Shown: positions 13,591-20,040 of the stretch, in pieces
Numbering within the stretch: the stretch's first letter is position 1
How the letters are laid out: every line of letters starts with the position of its first letter
IMG/VR virus record: IMGVR_UViG_3300030101_005054
Coordinates: 1 to 29,822 of that record
Source of the DNA: a virus
Direction: 5' to 3' (one strand)
Length of the DNA: 29,822 nucleotides
Translations under genes and position numbers: made by a program
The notes under the pieces: generated by a model
Database searches by the model: none
Told to the model about the DNA's origin: nothing
Seen by the model: the letters and a program-made list of their open reading frames with translations, nothing else

Positions 13591-14132
13591 AGCAATGTAT
13601 AAAATGTAAAAAAGAATATCCAGAAGATCAATTTAGATTAGAAAGTTATGGGAGAAGAAATAAATGTCGTTTATGTAGAAACGAAGAAACAAGAATTTTA
13701 AGAAACAAAAGATATCAAAAATATCCTGAAAAACACGAGGCTTATAAACTTTATTGTAAACAAAAAAGAAAAGAGAGGCTATTGGTTAAAAAAGACTATG
13801 ACCGTGAAAGGTATTTAAAACATAGAGACATAAGGTTGAAACAACAGCGAGAAAAATATTGGAATGATCCAGCTGCACACAGAAAAAAAAGAATGATGAT
13901 GACTTACAAAATTTCAAGTGAAAAATATGATAAGCTTAACAATACTTATTTTTGTGAGTGCTGTGGTAGACATAAAGATGAATTTAAAAAAGGTTTAGCA
14001 ATTGATCATTGTCATGAGACTAACAAAGTTAGGGGAATGTTATGCTCTAATTGTAATTCTGGCATTGGTTTTTTTAAAGATAATCCAAACTTTATGATGA
14101 ATGCCGTTCATTATATTAATAAACATAAATGA
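13587..14132 (+). CDS. HNH nuclease, recombination endonuclease VII type
   Basis: 181 aa. The N-terminus has a zinc pair (C-x-x-C in QCIKCKKEYPEDQF, then C-R-L-C); a long basic helical middle follows. The C-terminal FCECCGRHKDEF, then AIDHCHETNKVRGMLCSNCN, is the His-Cys core of endonuclease VII proteins: C-x-x-C, D-H-C-H and C-x-x-C. The family includes T4 gp49-like resolvases and free-standing homing-type nucleases. The zinc pair plus basic arm is typical of the mobile, non-T4 group. It splits two genes that share W-x-T-P repeats and overlaps both neighbours by four bases, so an old cassette insertion is likely. Confidence 0.85.
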   Translation: MKQCIKCKKEYPEDQFRLESYGRRNKCRLCRNEETRILRNKRYQKYPEKHEAYKLYCKQKRKERLLVKKDYDRERYLKHRDIRLKQQREKYWNDPAAHRKKRMMMTYKISSEKYDKLNNTYFCECCGRHKDEFKKGLAIDHCHETNKVRGMLCSNCNSGIGFFKDNPNFMMNAVHYINKHK

Positions 14133-14560
14133 AGTTTTGGCGAACGCCAACTGCTATTGATTCATCTGAGAACGCAGAGAGATATGCAGCTAGAATTCTT
14201 ATGGGAAAAAAAATAAGGCAATCAAATCACAAAGTACAAGAAACATTATCAATCCAGGTATTTAAAGAAATATTAAAAGATAATCCAACAAGAGTGCAAG
14301 AACTTTTAAAGGATGAAATGATACACCGACCACGTCTCCCGGAACAAGAACCATTTGTAACCTACCTTCGATCACAAACAAATGCAAAACAATTAAGTGA
14401 AGTATCAGGTATCGATTACACCACCGTGGAACATTGGTTTAGGTACACAAAATATTTTTCATATCCAAGTAAAGAACATTGGAACATAATTAAAACGCAT
14501 TTTAAAGATCTTAAATACGATGAAGAATTAAATTATGAAGAAGTTAAAGAGTGGAAATAG
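14129..14560 (+). CDS. W-x-T-P repeat plus helix-turn-helix protein
   Basis: 143 aa. It opens with a seventh repeat of the upstream family (MKFWRTPTAIDSSENAERYA and an L-S-I-Q-V close). A charged linker follows, then RPRLPEQEPFVTYLRSQTNA, L-S-E-V-S-G-I-D and TTVEHWFRYTKYFSYPS, a helix-turn-helix-like domain. From memory this R-P-R-L-P-E-Q and E-H-W-F-R module occurs at the ends of phage proteins linked to DNA methylation. It may be the C-terminal part of the 12291-13505 protein, parted from it by the membrane peptide and nuclease. Its ATG overlaps the nuclease stop (ATGA), so it is still translated. A DNA-binding partner of the methyltransferase is a fair guess, not shown. Confidence 0.7.
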   Translation: MKFWRTPTAIDSSENAERYAARILMGKKIRQSNHKVQETLSIQVFKEILKDNPTRVQELLKDEMIHRPRLPEQEPFVTYLRSQTNAKQLSEVSGIDYTTVEHWFRYTKYFSYPSKEHWNIIKTHFKDLKYDEELNYEEVKEWK

Positions 14561-14578
14561 CCCAGAAAACAGCCATAT

Positions 14579-14606
14579 TTGACACATTAATAAATATAAT
14601 GTAGTA
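14579..14606 (+). promoter_or_regulatory. Promoter-like element
   Basis: TTGACA at 14579-14584 and TATAATGTAGTA at 14595-14606. The hexamers are only 10 bases apart, so it is not a standard sigma-70 layout. The second box recurs before two other gene groups. It lies 31 bases before the start of a small-gene run. Confidence 0.4.
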
Positions 14607-14636
14607 AAATATTATATTAAAGAAAGGAATTAAATA

Positions 14637-14765
14637 ATGACTGAAGAACAATTATTTTGGAACAGAGTTGGTTGGCTTCGTCACGCAATGATAACCGCTG
14701 AAAATTTTGAATTTAGAATAATGTGGTATTGGAAGCTAGAAGAGCTCATGAGGAAAACACCATGA
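14637..14765 (+). CDS. Small Trp-rich protein (42 aa)
   Basis: AAAGAAAGGA stands before the ATG. The product MTEEQLFWNRVGWLRHAMIT, then AENFEFRIMWYWKLEELMRK and TP, is an amphipathic helix with five Trp in all. The next gene starts inside its stop (ATGA). No function recognised. Confidence 0.6.
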   Translation: MTEEQLFWNRVGWLRHAMITAENFEFRIMWYWKLEELMRKTP

Positions 14766-14950
14766 ACCCTTTCAATGATTTTTACAATTGCACAAACTGT
14801 TGGAAAAAATATCATCACGATTTGATGGTATTAACAAGTAATGGAATAAATCATTACTGTATAAAATGTTTTAATTTAAAGGAGAATGAAAATGCAAAAA
14901 AAGACACACTACAATCAGATGATCACAGCAAAAACAAGAAAGTTGCTTGA
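14762..14950 (+). CDS. Small zinc-ribbon protein (62 aa)
   Basis: Starts at the ATG overlapping the stop of the 42-aa gene; an upstream GTG in the same frame would need an unlikely extension. It has Y-N-C-T-N-C-W and H-Y-C-I-K-C-F, two C-x-x-C pairs 21 residues apart, which form a classic zinc ribbon. A charged, disordered tail follows, and its last 59 bases are shared with the next gene in another frame. It is probably a small regulatory or nucleic-acid-binding protein. Confidence 0.65.
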   Translation: MNPFNDFYNCTNCWKKYHHDLMVLTSNGINHYCIKCFNLKENENAKKDTLQSDDHSKNKKVA

Positions 14951-15074
14951 AAAGCTTTGTAAAATATCAAAGTTATCCAAACCAATGCAGCTTGAAGTAA
15001 TCGTGGAACAAGAGCATGCTAAATCTACAAATCGCTCACCTAGTTTACTCTCTAACCATAGACAATTTGATTAA
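14892..15074 (+). CDS. Ribbon-helix-helix-like small protein (60 aa)
   Basis: GGAG seven bases ahead selects the ATG at 14892 over the one at 14886. The stretch ITAKTRKLLEKLCKISKLSK and then PMQLEVIVEQEH has the strand-helix-turn-helix look of a ribbon-helix-helix DNA-binding protein, common as phage repressors. It overlaps the zinc-ribbon gene by 59 bases and ends in a four-base overlap with a converging gene. It could regulate this locus; the fold is inferred by eye. Confidence 0.55.
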   Translation: MQKKTHYNQMITAKTRKLLEKLCKISKLSKPMQLEVIVEQEHAKSTNRSPSLLSNHRQFD

Positions 15075-15268
15075 TCAAAAAAGAATTTTGGATCATTGGA
15101 CAGGGGCTCTAATATTTTTTTTAGGGCTTCAATACCACTGTCTAAAATAAAGCTCCATTCGTCTTTGGTATATGATTTATTATAAGCATCATTCCAAAAT
15201 TGAACTGAAACACTTCCGCAGTTCTTACATTCCGTTACCTTTTTTATAGGGCTGTTGGGTAAATCCAT
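15071..15268 (-). CDS. Small protein with a C-x-x-C pair (65 aa)
   Basis: GGAGG four bases before the ATG at 15268 fixes the start; a TTG at 15289 is rejected. It begins MDLPNSPIKKVTECKNCGSV and has one C-x-x-C, then V-Q-F-W-N-D and a helical C-terminus. A half zinc ribbon could bind metal as a dimer. It faces the other genes of this stretch and is the only minus-strand gene between 12116 and 16118. Confidence 0.55.
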   Translation of the reverse strand: MDLPNSPIKKVTECKNCGSVSVQFWNDAYNKSYTKDEWSFILDSGIEALKKILEPLSNDPKFFFD

Positions 15269-15298
15269 AACGCCTCCTATTTTGGTCAATTATTATAA

Positions 15299-15310
15299 TA
15301 TAATGTGGTA
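15299..15310 (+). promoter_or_regulatory. TATAATGTGGTA element
   Basis: Same 12-base pattern as at 14595 and 25224 (TATAATRTRGTA). It lies 134 bases before the next plus-strand start and upstream of the minus-strand gene; no good -35 box is seen. Confidence 0.35.
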
Positions 15311-15444
15311 TTTTTGCAACATAATGTAACTTTTTTTAAAAAATTATTTGAAAACTGTTAAATTGTGCTCATTAATACCAATATAGATAATATAAAAGTT
15401 GTGTTTTTTTAAAAATGACTCAACTTATTAAAGAAAGGATAACT

Positions 15445-15663
15445 ATGACTGAACATAAAATATCGATTGAAAATGCTCTTGGTTTTGGAAAAAAGGCTGA
15501 GGACATTACACTTGATGACTTGCTTAATAGGTTAAGCGAGATCGAAACGCTTGATGAAACTGGACAATTACACAAGCCTTACGAACCAATGTCCAGAAAG
15601 ACAAAAATCGTTCAACTAATGGTGTTGATCGAAAACCTTAGCCATGATGCACCAAATGGCTAA
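15445..15663 (+). CDS. Unknown small protein (72 aa)
   Basis: AAAGAAAGGA, then nine bases, gives the ATG at 15445; an ATG at 15415 lies ahead of this Shine-Dalgarno and is not used. The protein is acidic and helical: ISIENALGFGKKAEDITLDD, then LLNRLSEIETLDE. The next gene overlaps its end. Function unknown. Confidence 0.6.
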   Translation: MTEHKISIENALGFGKKAEDITLDDLLNRLSEIETLDETGQLHKPYEPMSRKTKIVQLMVLIENLSHDAPNG

Positions 15664-15868
15664 ATTTAAACACTTTAATCCTCAATCGTCATTAAAAAGA
15701 AATGACACTACTAACAAGAGGATTAGAGAACTGTTAAGAAAAGGCACAGTAATTGGGACCGTACATAATGGTCCCGCAACTTTACAGTATGGAAAAATTA
15801 GGGACATTGAATTGGTAATCACTGTTTCAAATCCAGGTGGTGAAGTTTTAAAAGTAGAAGAGTTTTAA
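15644..15868 (+). CDS. Unknown small protein (74 aa)
   Basis: Starts within the end of the gene before it. The ATG at 15644 and the one at 15656, which overlaps the upstream stop, are both possible and neither has a Shine-Dalgarno. The core LRKGTVIGTVHNGPATLQYG then IRDIELVITV has the alternating strands of a small beta-barrel. No family recognised. Confidence 0.5.
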   Translation: MMHQMAKFKHFNPQSSLKRNDTTNKRIRELLRKGTVIGTVHNGPATLQYGKIRDIELVITVSNPGGEVLKVEEF

Positions 15869-15869
15869 T

Positions 15870-16117
15870 GGTTTCCCATAGAGCTAATGGGAAAGGATGG
15901 CTGAAAAAGTCTGGCACAGGACTAAGGCACACTCCTAGGGAAGCATGGACAAATGTCTGAGGTAACTAGGGTTGGTACTAAAGTAGCGTAAAGTCATGTA
16001 AAAAGTGATGTGTCGTGAAACAGTTGGGGGTAGGGTCACACTGAATCCCCCTCCACTTTTAAAGGTATGGGGCAGGAGGAAAGTGAATTAAGGGAAAATC
16101 TTGCCCCATATCTTTAA
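15870..16117 (+). ncRNA. Candidate structured RNA
   Basis: A 248-base gene-free stretch, distinctly richer in G and C than its surroundings. Perfect or near-perfect stems: TTTCCCAT 15872-15879 with ATGGGAAA 15887-15894; CCTAG 15934-15938 with CTAGG 15966-15970; GGGGGT 16026-16031 with ATCCCC 16045-16050 (one G-U). The largest pairs 16062-16074 with 16102-16114 over 13 bases (one G-U). No open frame of note crosses it. It does not show the signatures of tmRNA, tRNA, RNase P RNA or a group I intron. A terminator array or an origin are alternatives. The last stem also lies at the end of the minus-strand helicase unit and may stop it. Confidence 0.4.
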
Positions 16118-16118
16118 T

Positions 16119-16343
16119 TTAAGTATTTTTTCCGTTTGGGTCAAACATTTTCGTTTCAATGCAATGTAAATCATAAGAAAAAATTTGTATATTTTGAGCT
16201 CTAGCCCACTCCTCGACCCAAACAGATTTTAATTCCTTTTTAATTAGGCAATCATTTTCGCCGTATGTAAGCTCGGCCATATGCCTTACTGTCTCCAATT
16301 GTGGTGTGGAGAAAAAAATCACTAGTACCCAAATTTTTATCAT
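16119..16343 (-). CDS. Small protein with hydrophobic N-terminus (74 aa)
   Basis: Begins MIKIWVLVIFFSTPQLETVR: a short hydrophobic start like a signal or anchor, then a soluble part with two Cys (N-D-C-L-I and L-H-C-I-E). Its start overlaps the stop of the zinc-finger gene (ATGA). Its layout resembles that of the 65-aa gene two places upstream, so the two may be distant relatives of one exported type. Confidence 0.55.
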   Translation of the reverse strand: MIKIWVLVIFFSTPQLETVRHMAELTYGENDCLIKKELKSVWVEEWARAQNIQIFSYDLHCIETKMFDPNGKNT

Positions 16344-16555
16344 TTATAAATTTTATAGTTTTTAAATCCCTCTGGGTCAAGTGGCGGACCGTAGTAAAAG
16401 TTTGGGTTGTTGTCCCCATCGTCCCAATATTGGTGGTAGTGTTCATTTTCTCGTACTTTGCCTTTTGCGTCGCAGACTTCACATTTAATGGTTGCGATCT
16501 CGCATTCAAATCTGATTTTAACATATCCCTCTCCTTTACAATTAAAACATTTCAT
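16340..16555 (-). CDS. DnaJ-type zinc finger protein (71 aa)
   Basis: C-F-N-C-K-G-E-G at residues 3-10 and C-E-V-C-D-A-K-G at 25-32 make the C-x-x-C-x-G-x-G pairs of the DnaJ central domain. A Tyr/Asp/Pro-rich tail follows (NPNFYYGPPLDPEGFKNYKI). A competing 90-aa frame on the same strand at 16252-16524 has no motif and is rejected. Single DnaJ-like fingers are common in phages and could help protein folding or bind nucleic acid. Confidence 0.7.
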   Translation of the reverse strand: MKCFNCKGEGYVKIRFECEIATIKCEVCDAKGKVRENEHYHQYWDDGDNNPNFYYGPPLDPEGFKNYKIYK

Positions 16556-16749
16556 GCTTCATGACACTCAATAGAAAATCGATAATATTCATTTAATTGA
16601 TGCCAAGACCAATTATGTTTTAAAGCTATGCACTCTTCTTTCAAAATTGGTTGGTTTAATACTATTTGATTTCCAACATACTTCCATTCTTGTCCATCAA
16701 AACCCCAAATACTAATTACTAAAACAAATAATTTTGTTACACTAACCAT
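16552..16749 (-). CDS. Small, probably exported protein (65 aa)
   Basis: Starts with VTKLFVLVISIWGF, a hydrophobic N-terminal segment, then EWKYVGNQIVLNQPILKEEC and a Trp/Tyr-rich end with two Cys (E-E-C-I and I-E-C-H). The Cys pair and signal-like start suggest a periplasmic or membrane-anchored location. It overlaps the helicase end by 13 bases and the zinc-finger start by four. Confidence 0.55.
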   Translation of the reverse strand: MVSVTKLFVLVISIWGFDGQEWKYVGNQIVLNQPILKEECIALKHNWSWHQLNEYYRFSIECHEA

Positions 16750-18200
16750 TTCCTAACTTCTTCCGCTAAAACCTTTGTTGCAAGGTTTATTTTATTCCTT
16801 AAAGCCAAAATGATTTTTTCATCAACTGTGCCTTCAGAAATTAAATCAATATATGTTACCTTATCTTTTGTACCAATTCTATGATTTCTTGCTTCTGATT
16901 GCTCTCTAATTTCTAAATCATAATTATTAGAATAAAAAACGGACAAGCTTGCAGCTGTTAGTGTAATACCTCTTCCTCCAGTCATTGGTTGACCTATAAA
17001 ATACTTAGTTTCCGGGTCTTCTTGAAATCGTTGAATATATTCTTGCCTTACATTTTGAGGTGTATTACCATAATACGTAACCACGGATCCCGGTCCATAT
17101 TTCTTTATTAGTGTTTTTTCAATCTCTTGAATATCATGACGATAATTCGCCCAAATGATCACTTTTTCACCATGCTCTTCTAGAATAGCACATAGTTCTT
17201 TCAAACGGTTATTTGGTAACGACACCACCTTACCATCATCAGTAGCCATATGGCCACAAACTATTTGATGAAGTCTTATCATTTGAGCGAGCACTGACGT
17301 AGTCGTCAATGTTTTGCTATTGAGCTGCACCAACGCAAACTTTTTCATTTGCATATATGCATCCAATTGCTCCGTTGTTAATGCAACGGATCTTTTCATC
17401 CATACTTGATCTGGTAAATCAAGCGCATCCTTTTTAAGAACACGATAGGAAAACTTTTTTAATTTATAATTTAATTCTTCTAAATTTTTATAGCCGACCA
17501 CTTTATTAAAAGATCTACCACCAAATGATAGTCGTTGCATTTGACAATGACGAGCTCTAAATGTGTAAATAGAACTAAAGCCTAACAGCTCATGATTTAA
17601 AAAATTACATTGAGAATATAAATCTTCTGGTGAATTCGTAATAGGAGATCCAGTCATAATAACTCTATATCTAGCAAGCCTACCTAATTTAGTTATTGAT
17701 TTTGTTCTAATAGCTGTTGAATTTTTTATAATCGTACTTTCATCAACACACATTAAAGTTTGTCTTGTCATTAAAAAACGATCAGCAAATTTAACGCCAC
17801 GTTGCGTTGTAAACGCATCAACATTCATTATTAAAACATTTAAGTGAACTTTTGCTGGTTCGGTAATAAATAAACTTTGTAATTCCTCTTCATGTTTTTG
17901 TGTTTTTTTACCAGTCCAAACAACTACATTTCTTTGAACATGATCTGGCATGTGAGTTTCTATTTCTTTAACCCAGGTACCTTTAACACCATTAGGACAA
18001 ATTATAAGTAACCCATAAACAAATGAATTGTCATATAAGTATGAGGTTGAATCAATTAAAACTTTTGTTTTTCCACAGCCCATTTCCATTAACAATGCAA
18101 ATTCTCTTTCGCCCATTTTAAAATGATTTAGCATAGCTCCCATAGCAGCTAGCTGATGTGTATAGGGCTTTGTTTTAAAGCTATATTTAGTATAATTCAT
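16737..18200 (-). CDS. SNF2-type DEAD/DEAH-box helicase
   Basis: 487 aa with the SF2/SNF2 motifs: a Q-like start YTHQLAAM, Walker A M-G-C-G-K-T (40-45), motif II D-E-S-T (153-156), motif III M-T-G-S-P (182-186), K-V-I-I-W-A-N-Y for motif IV, a G-G-R-G-I-T-L-T motif V, and motif VI QSEARNHRIGTKDKV. D-E-S-T in place of D-E-A-H is usual in phage SNF2-like proteins. These ATPases move along double-stranded DNA and may help replication start, recombination or packaging preparation. First gene of a four-gene minus-strand unit that diverges from the replication genes; a 71-base gap at 18201-18271 holds both starts. Confidence 0.9.
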   Translation of the reverse strand: MNYTKYSFKTKPYTHQLAAMGAMLNHFKMGEREFALLMEMGCGKTKVLIDSTSYLYDNSFVYGLLIICPNGVKGTWVKEIETHMPDHVQRNVVVWTGKKTQKHEEELQSLFITEPAKVHLNVLIMNVDAFTTQRGVKFADRFLMTRQTLMCVDESTIIKNSTAIRTKSITKLGRLARYRVIMTGSPITNSPEDLYSQCNFLNHELLGFSSIYTFRARHCQMQRLSFGGRSFNKVVGYKNLEELNYKLKKFSYRVLKKDALDLPDQVWMKRSVALTTEQLDAYMQMKKFALVQLNSKTLTTTSVLAQMIRLHQIVCGHMATDDGKVVSLPNNRLKELCAILEEHGEKVIIWANYRHDIQEIEKTLIKKYGPGSVVTYYGNTPQNVRQEYIQRFQEDPETKYFIGQPMTGGRGITLTAASLSVFYSNNYDLEIREQSEARNHRIGTKDKVTYIDLISEGTVDEKIILALRNKINLATKVLAEEVRKWLV

Positions 18201-18271
18201 ACTTTCTAAAAATTAGTTTAACATTTTTATTGTATATTGAAAATAAAAATAATATATGCTGAGTAAGAAAG

Positions 18272-18622
18272 ATGAAAGACTTAGAAAAAAGTAAAGTATT
18301 TGTTGTACAAGAAGTATCTAAATTTAATATAATTTCTGCACAAGAATTTGGTAAATTAATTCCCTTATTTGAGGAAGGTAAACAAATTATGTTGTCGCCT
18401 GGACCTGCTGTGAGGAAAGCTAAACATATTTTAAAAGATTTTTCTGATGATGATTATTTACTTTTAATAGGCGACCCAGCAATGATTGGAGTTGTTTGTT
18501 CAGTTGCATCTTATAACAATCGTGGAAAATATAAAGTTCTTAAATATGACAGAAGAACTTATCAATATTTTCCAATACAGATAGACTTAAATGAAAGGAA
18601 TAATTATGACAGAGAAAGTTGA
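18272..18622 (+). CDS. Unknown protein at start of the replication unit (116 aa)
   Basis: An alternating strand and helix pattern: VFVVQEVSKFNIISAQEFGK, then a G-K-Q-I-M-L-S-P-G-P-A segment, then D-D-Y-L-L-L-I-G-D-P and K-Y-K-V-L-K-Y-D-R. I recall similar proteins in marine phage replication regions without function. The next gene starts in its last codons, showing tight coupling. The promoter should lie in the gap before it. Confidence 0.6.
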   Translation: MKDLEKSKVFVVQEVSKFNIISAQEFGKLIPLFEEGKQIMLSPGPAVRKAKHILKDFSDDDYLLLIGDPAMIGVVCSVASYNNRGKYKVLKYDRRTYQYFPIQIDLNERNNYDRES

Positions 18623-19166
18623 TTTTACAAATTATCTTGAAGAAAAACAAGATACTGTAGATATCGCTGAAGTAGAAGACATATCTGAAGTAGCTAATGC
18701 ATATTTAAAAGTTGAAAGCGAAATTTTAAATCTAGAGAATGATACAAAAAATAAAAAGAAAGAGCTGCAACAGATTAATGATAGAATTGTTGAGCTTATG
18801 GAAAAACGTGGCGTTAAAGAAATTAAACTTCTTAATGGCGATGCTGTAAGTTTTAAAGAATTTTATAGAGGATCAATTACAAAAGACAATGAAGCTGAAG
18901 CATTTAAATGGCTTGAGGATAATGGACATGGAGACTTAATAAAAAATATAGTCTCAATAAGGTTTGGAAAAGGTGAAAACGATACTGCTGAAAAACTAAT
19001 TAATAGTTTAGAGCAAGATGGTCTTTACCCAGACCAAAAACGCAAGGTCGAGCCTATGACCTTGAACGCCTTTATTGGCGATCAAATAACGAATGGCAAA
19101 CAAGTGCCTATGGAACTATTAAGTGTTTTCACAGGTAATAAAGTTAAAATTAAAAAAGGAAAATAA
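18606..19166 (+). CDS. Unknown coiled-coil protein near the ssDNA-binding-like gene
   Basis: 186 aa from the ATG at 18606 with AAAGGA before it; a longer form from 18591 is disfavoured. Residues 30-70 form a coiled coil (ESEILNLENDTKNKKKELQQ). The C-terminal half has FKWLEDNGHGDLIKNIVSIR, then F-G-K-G-E-N-D-T and K-V-E-P-M-T-L-N-A-F, a pattern I associate with proteins that lie beside ssDNA-binding-like genes in phages. It may be a partner in recombination or replication. Function not known. Confidence 0.6.
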   Translation: MTEKVDFTNYLEEKQDTVDIAEVEDISEVANAYLKVESEILNLENDTKNKKKELQQINDRIVELMEKRGVKEIKLLNGDAVSFKEFYRGSITKDNEAEAFKWLEDNGHGDLIKNIVSIRFGKGENDTAEKLINSLEQDGLYPDQKRKVEPMTLNAFIGDQITNGKQVPMELLSVFTGNKVKIKKGK

Positions 19167-19168
19167 CA

Positions 19169-19990
19169 ATGAACGAAGTTACGAAAAAAAAGAAAAGCGA
19201 AATATCGACAGACGTTATTGATTTTTCAAGTCAAGCAGGTGTTGGATTTGAAAATGTTGGTGCTCAAGAGATGGCAATACCGTTTTTAAAAATTGCTAGC
19301 TCTCAAACTCCAGAAGTTAAAAAAAGTAATGCTAAGTTTGTAGAAGGACTTGAGCAAGGCCATGTTTTTAATTCTGTTACGAAAGAATTCTATGGTGATA
19401 TTCTTGTTGTACCATGTGCTTTTAGACCTAGAGGTGTTGAATGGATGCCATTAGGGGAAGGAACTGGAGCTCCACTTAAAATTTATGATCCAAAAGACAT
19501 CCCTCCTCTTACACGAGGGGCGGACGGCGAAGATCATTATATGATTAATGGTGCATTGAGCCCATCATATATAGTTTTGACAGCTGAATATTTTGTGCTG
19601 CGATTAAATGATGATGGAACATTTGAAAGATGTCAAATCATTATGCAAAAAACACAATATAAAAAGTCAAGATATTGGAACACCATGATGATGAATCAAA
19701 AAGTAAAAAATGCGGGAGGGCAAATGGTGACTTTACCAATGTTTGCTAATGTATATAAAATGGCCACTGTACAAGAGCAGAATAAAAAAAATGATTGGTG
19801 GGGTTGGAATATTACTTTAGAAAAATCAGTAAACGATTTGAAAAATCCAAAATATATTTTTGATGAAGCAAAAATATTTCATGATCTTGTTTCAAGCGGT
19901 CAAATAGATCCTGCGCCAGAAGCTCGTGATGATGGAGAATCAAGCCAAAGCAATGAATCTATGTCTGCTTCACAGCAAGTTCTTGGCTAA
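19169..19990 (+). CDS. Probable ssDNA-binding-like replication protein (273 aa)
   Basis: Starts two bases after the gene before it with AAAGGAAA as ribosome binding site. The segment MAIPFLKIASSQTPEVKKSN, then GLEQGHVFNSVTKEFYG and an Arg-Gly-Val-Glu-Trp block, is typical of a phage family often listed with replication and SSB-like proteins. The middle is strand-rich with Trp/Tyr clusters (K-S-R-Y-W-N-T, D-W-W-G-W-N), suited to stacking on bases. The C-terminal tail is acidic and Ser-rich, as in SSBs that recruit partners. A rho-independent terminator follows. The assignment rests on these traits and position, not on a clear motif. Confidence 0.6.
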   Translation: MNEVTKKKKSEISTDVIDFSSQAGVGFENVGAQEMAIPFLKIASSQTPEVKKSNAKFVEGLEQGHVFNSVTKEFYGDILVVPCAFRPRGVEWMPLGEGTGAPLKIYDPKDIPPLTRGADGEDHYMINGALSPSYIVLTAEYFVLRLNDDGTFERCQIIMQKTQYKKSRYWNTMMMNQKVKNAGGQMVTLPMFANVYKMATVQEQNKKNDWWGWNITLEKSVNDLKNPKYIFDEAKIFHDLVSSGQIDPAPEARDDGESSQSNESMSASQQVLG

Positions 19991-20003
19991 AAAACCTAAA
20001 CTT

Positions 20004-20028
20004 AAAGGGGCTTAAAGCCCCTTTTTTT
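20004..20028 (+). terminator. Rho-independent terminator
   Basis: GGGGCTT (20007-20013) and AAGCCCC (20015-20021), flanked by AAA and TTT, followed by seven T. It ends the unit of 18272-19990 just before the primase gene. Confidence 0.85.
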
Positions 20029-20040
20029 AATTGTGATGAT

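Noticed and set aside
15870-16117. tmRNA, RNase P RNA, group I intron or hammerhead as identity of the structured stretch
   Set aside because: No tRNA-like T-loop GGTTCRA, no GAGGAAAGTCC-type core in place, no group I P/Q/R/S elements, and no CTGATGA...GAAA pair were found by eye.
16252-16524. 90-aa minus-strand frame overlapping the zinc-finger gene
   Set aside because: No motif, and it conflicts with the DnaJ-type finger gene in another frame that is coupled on both sides.
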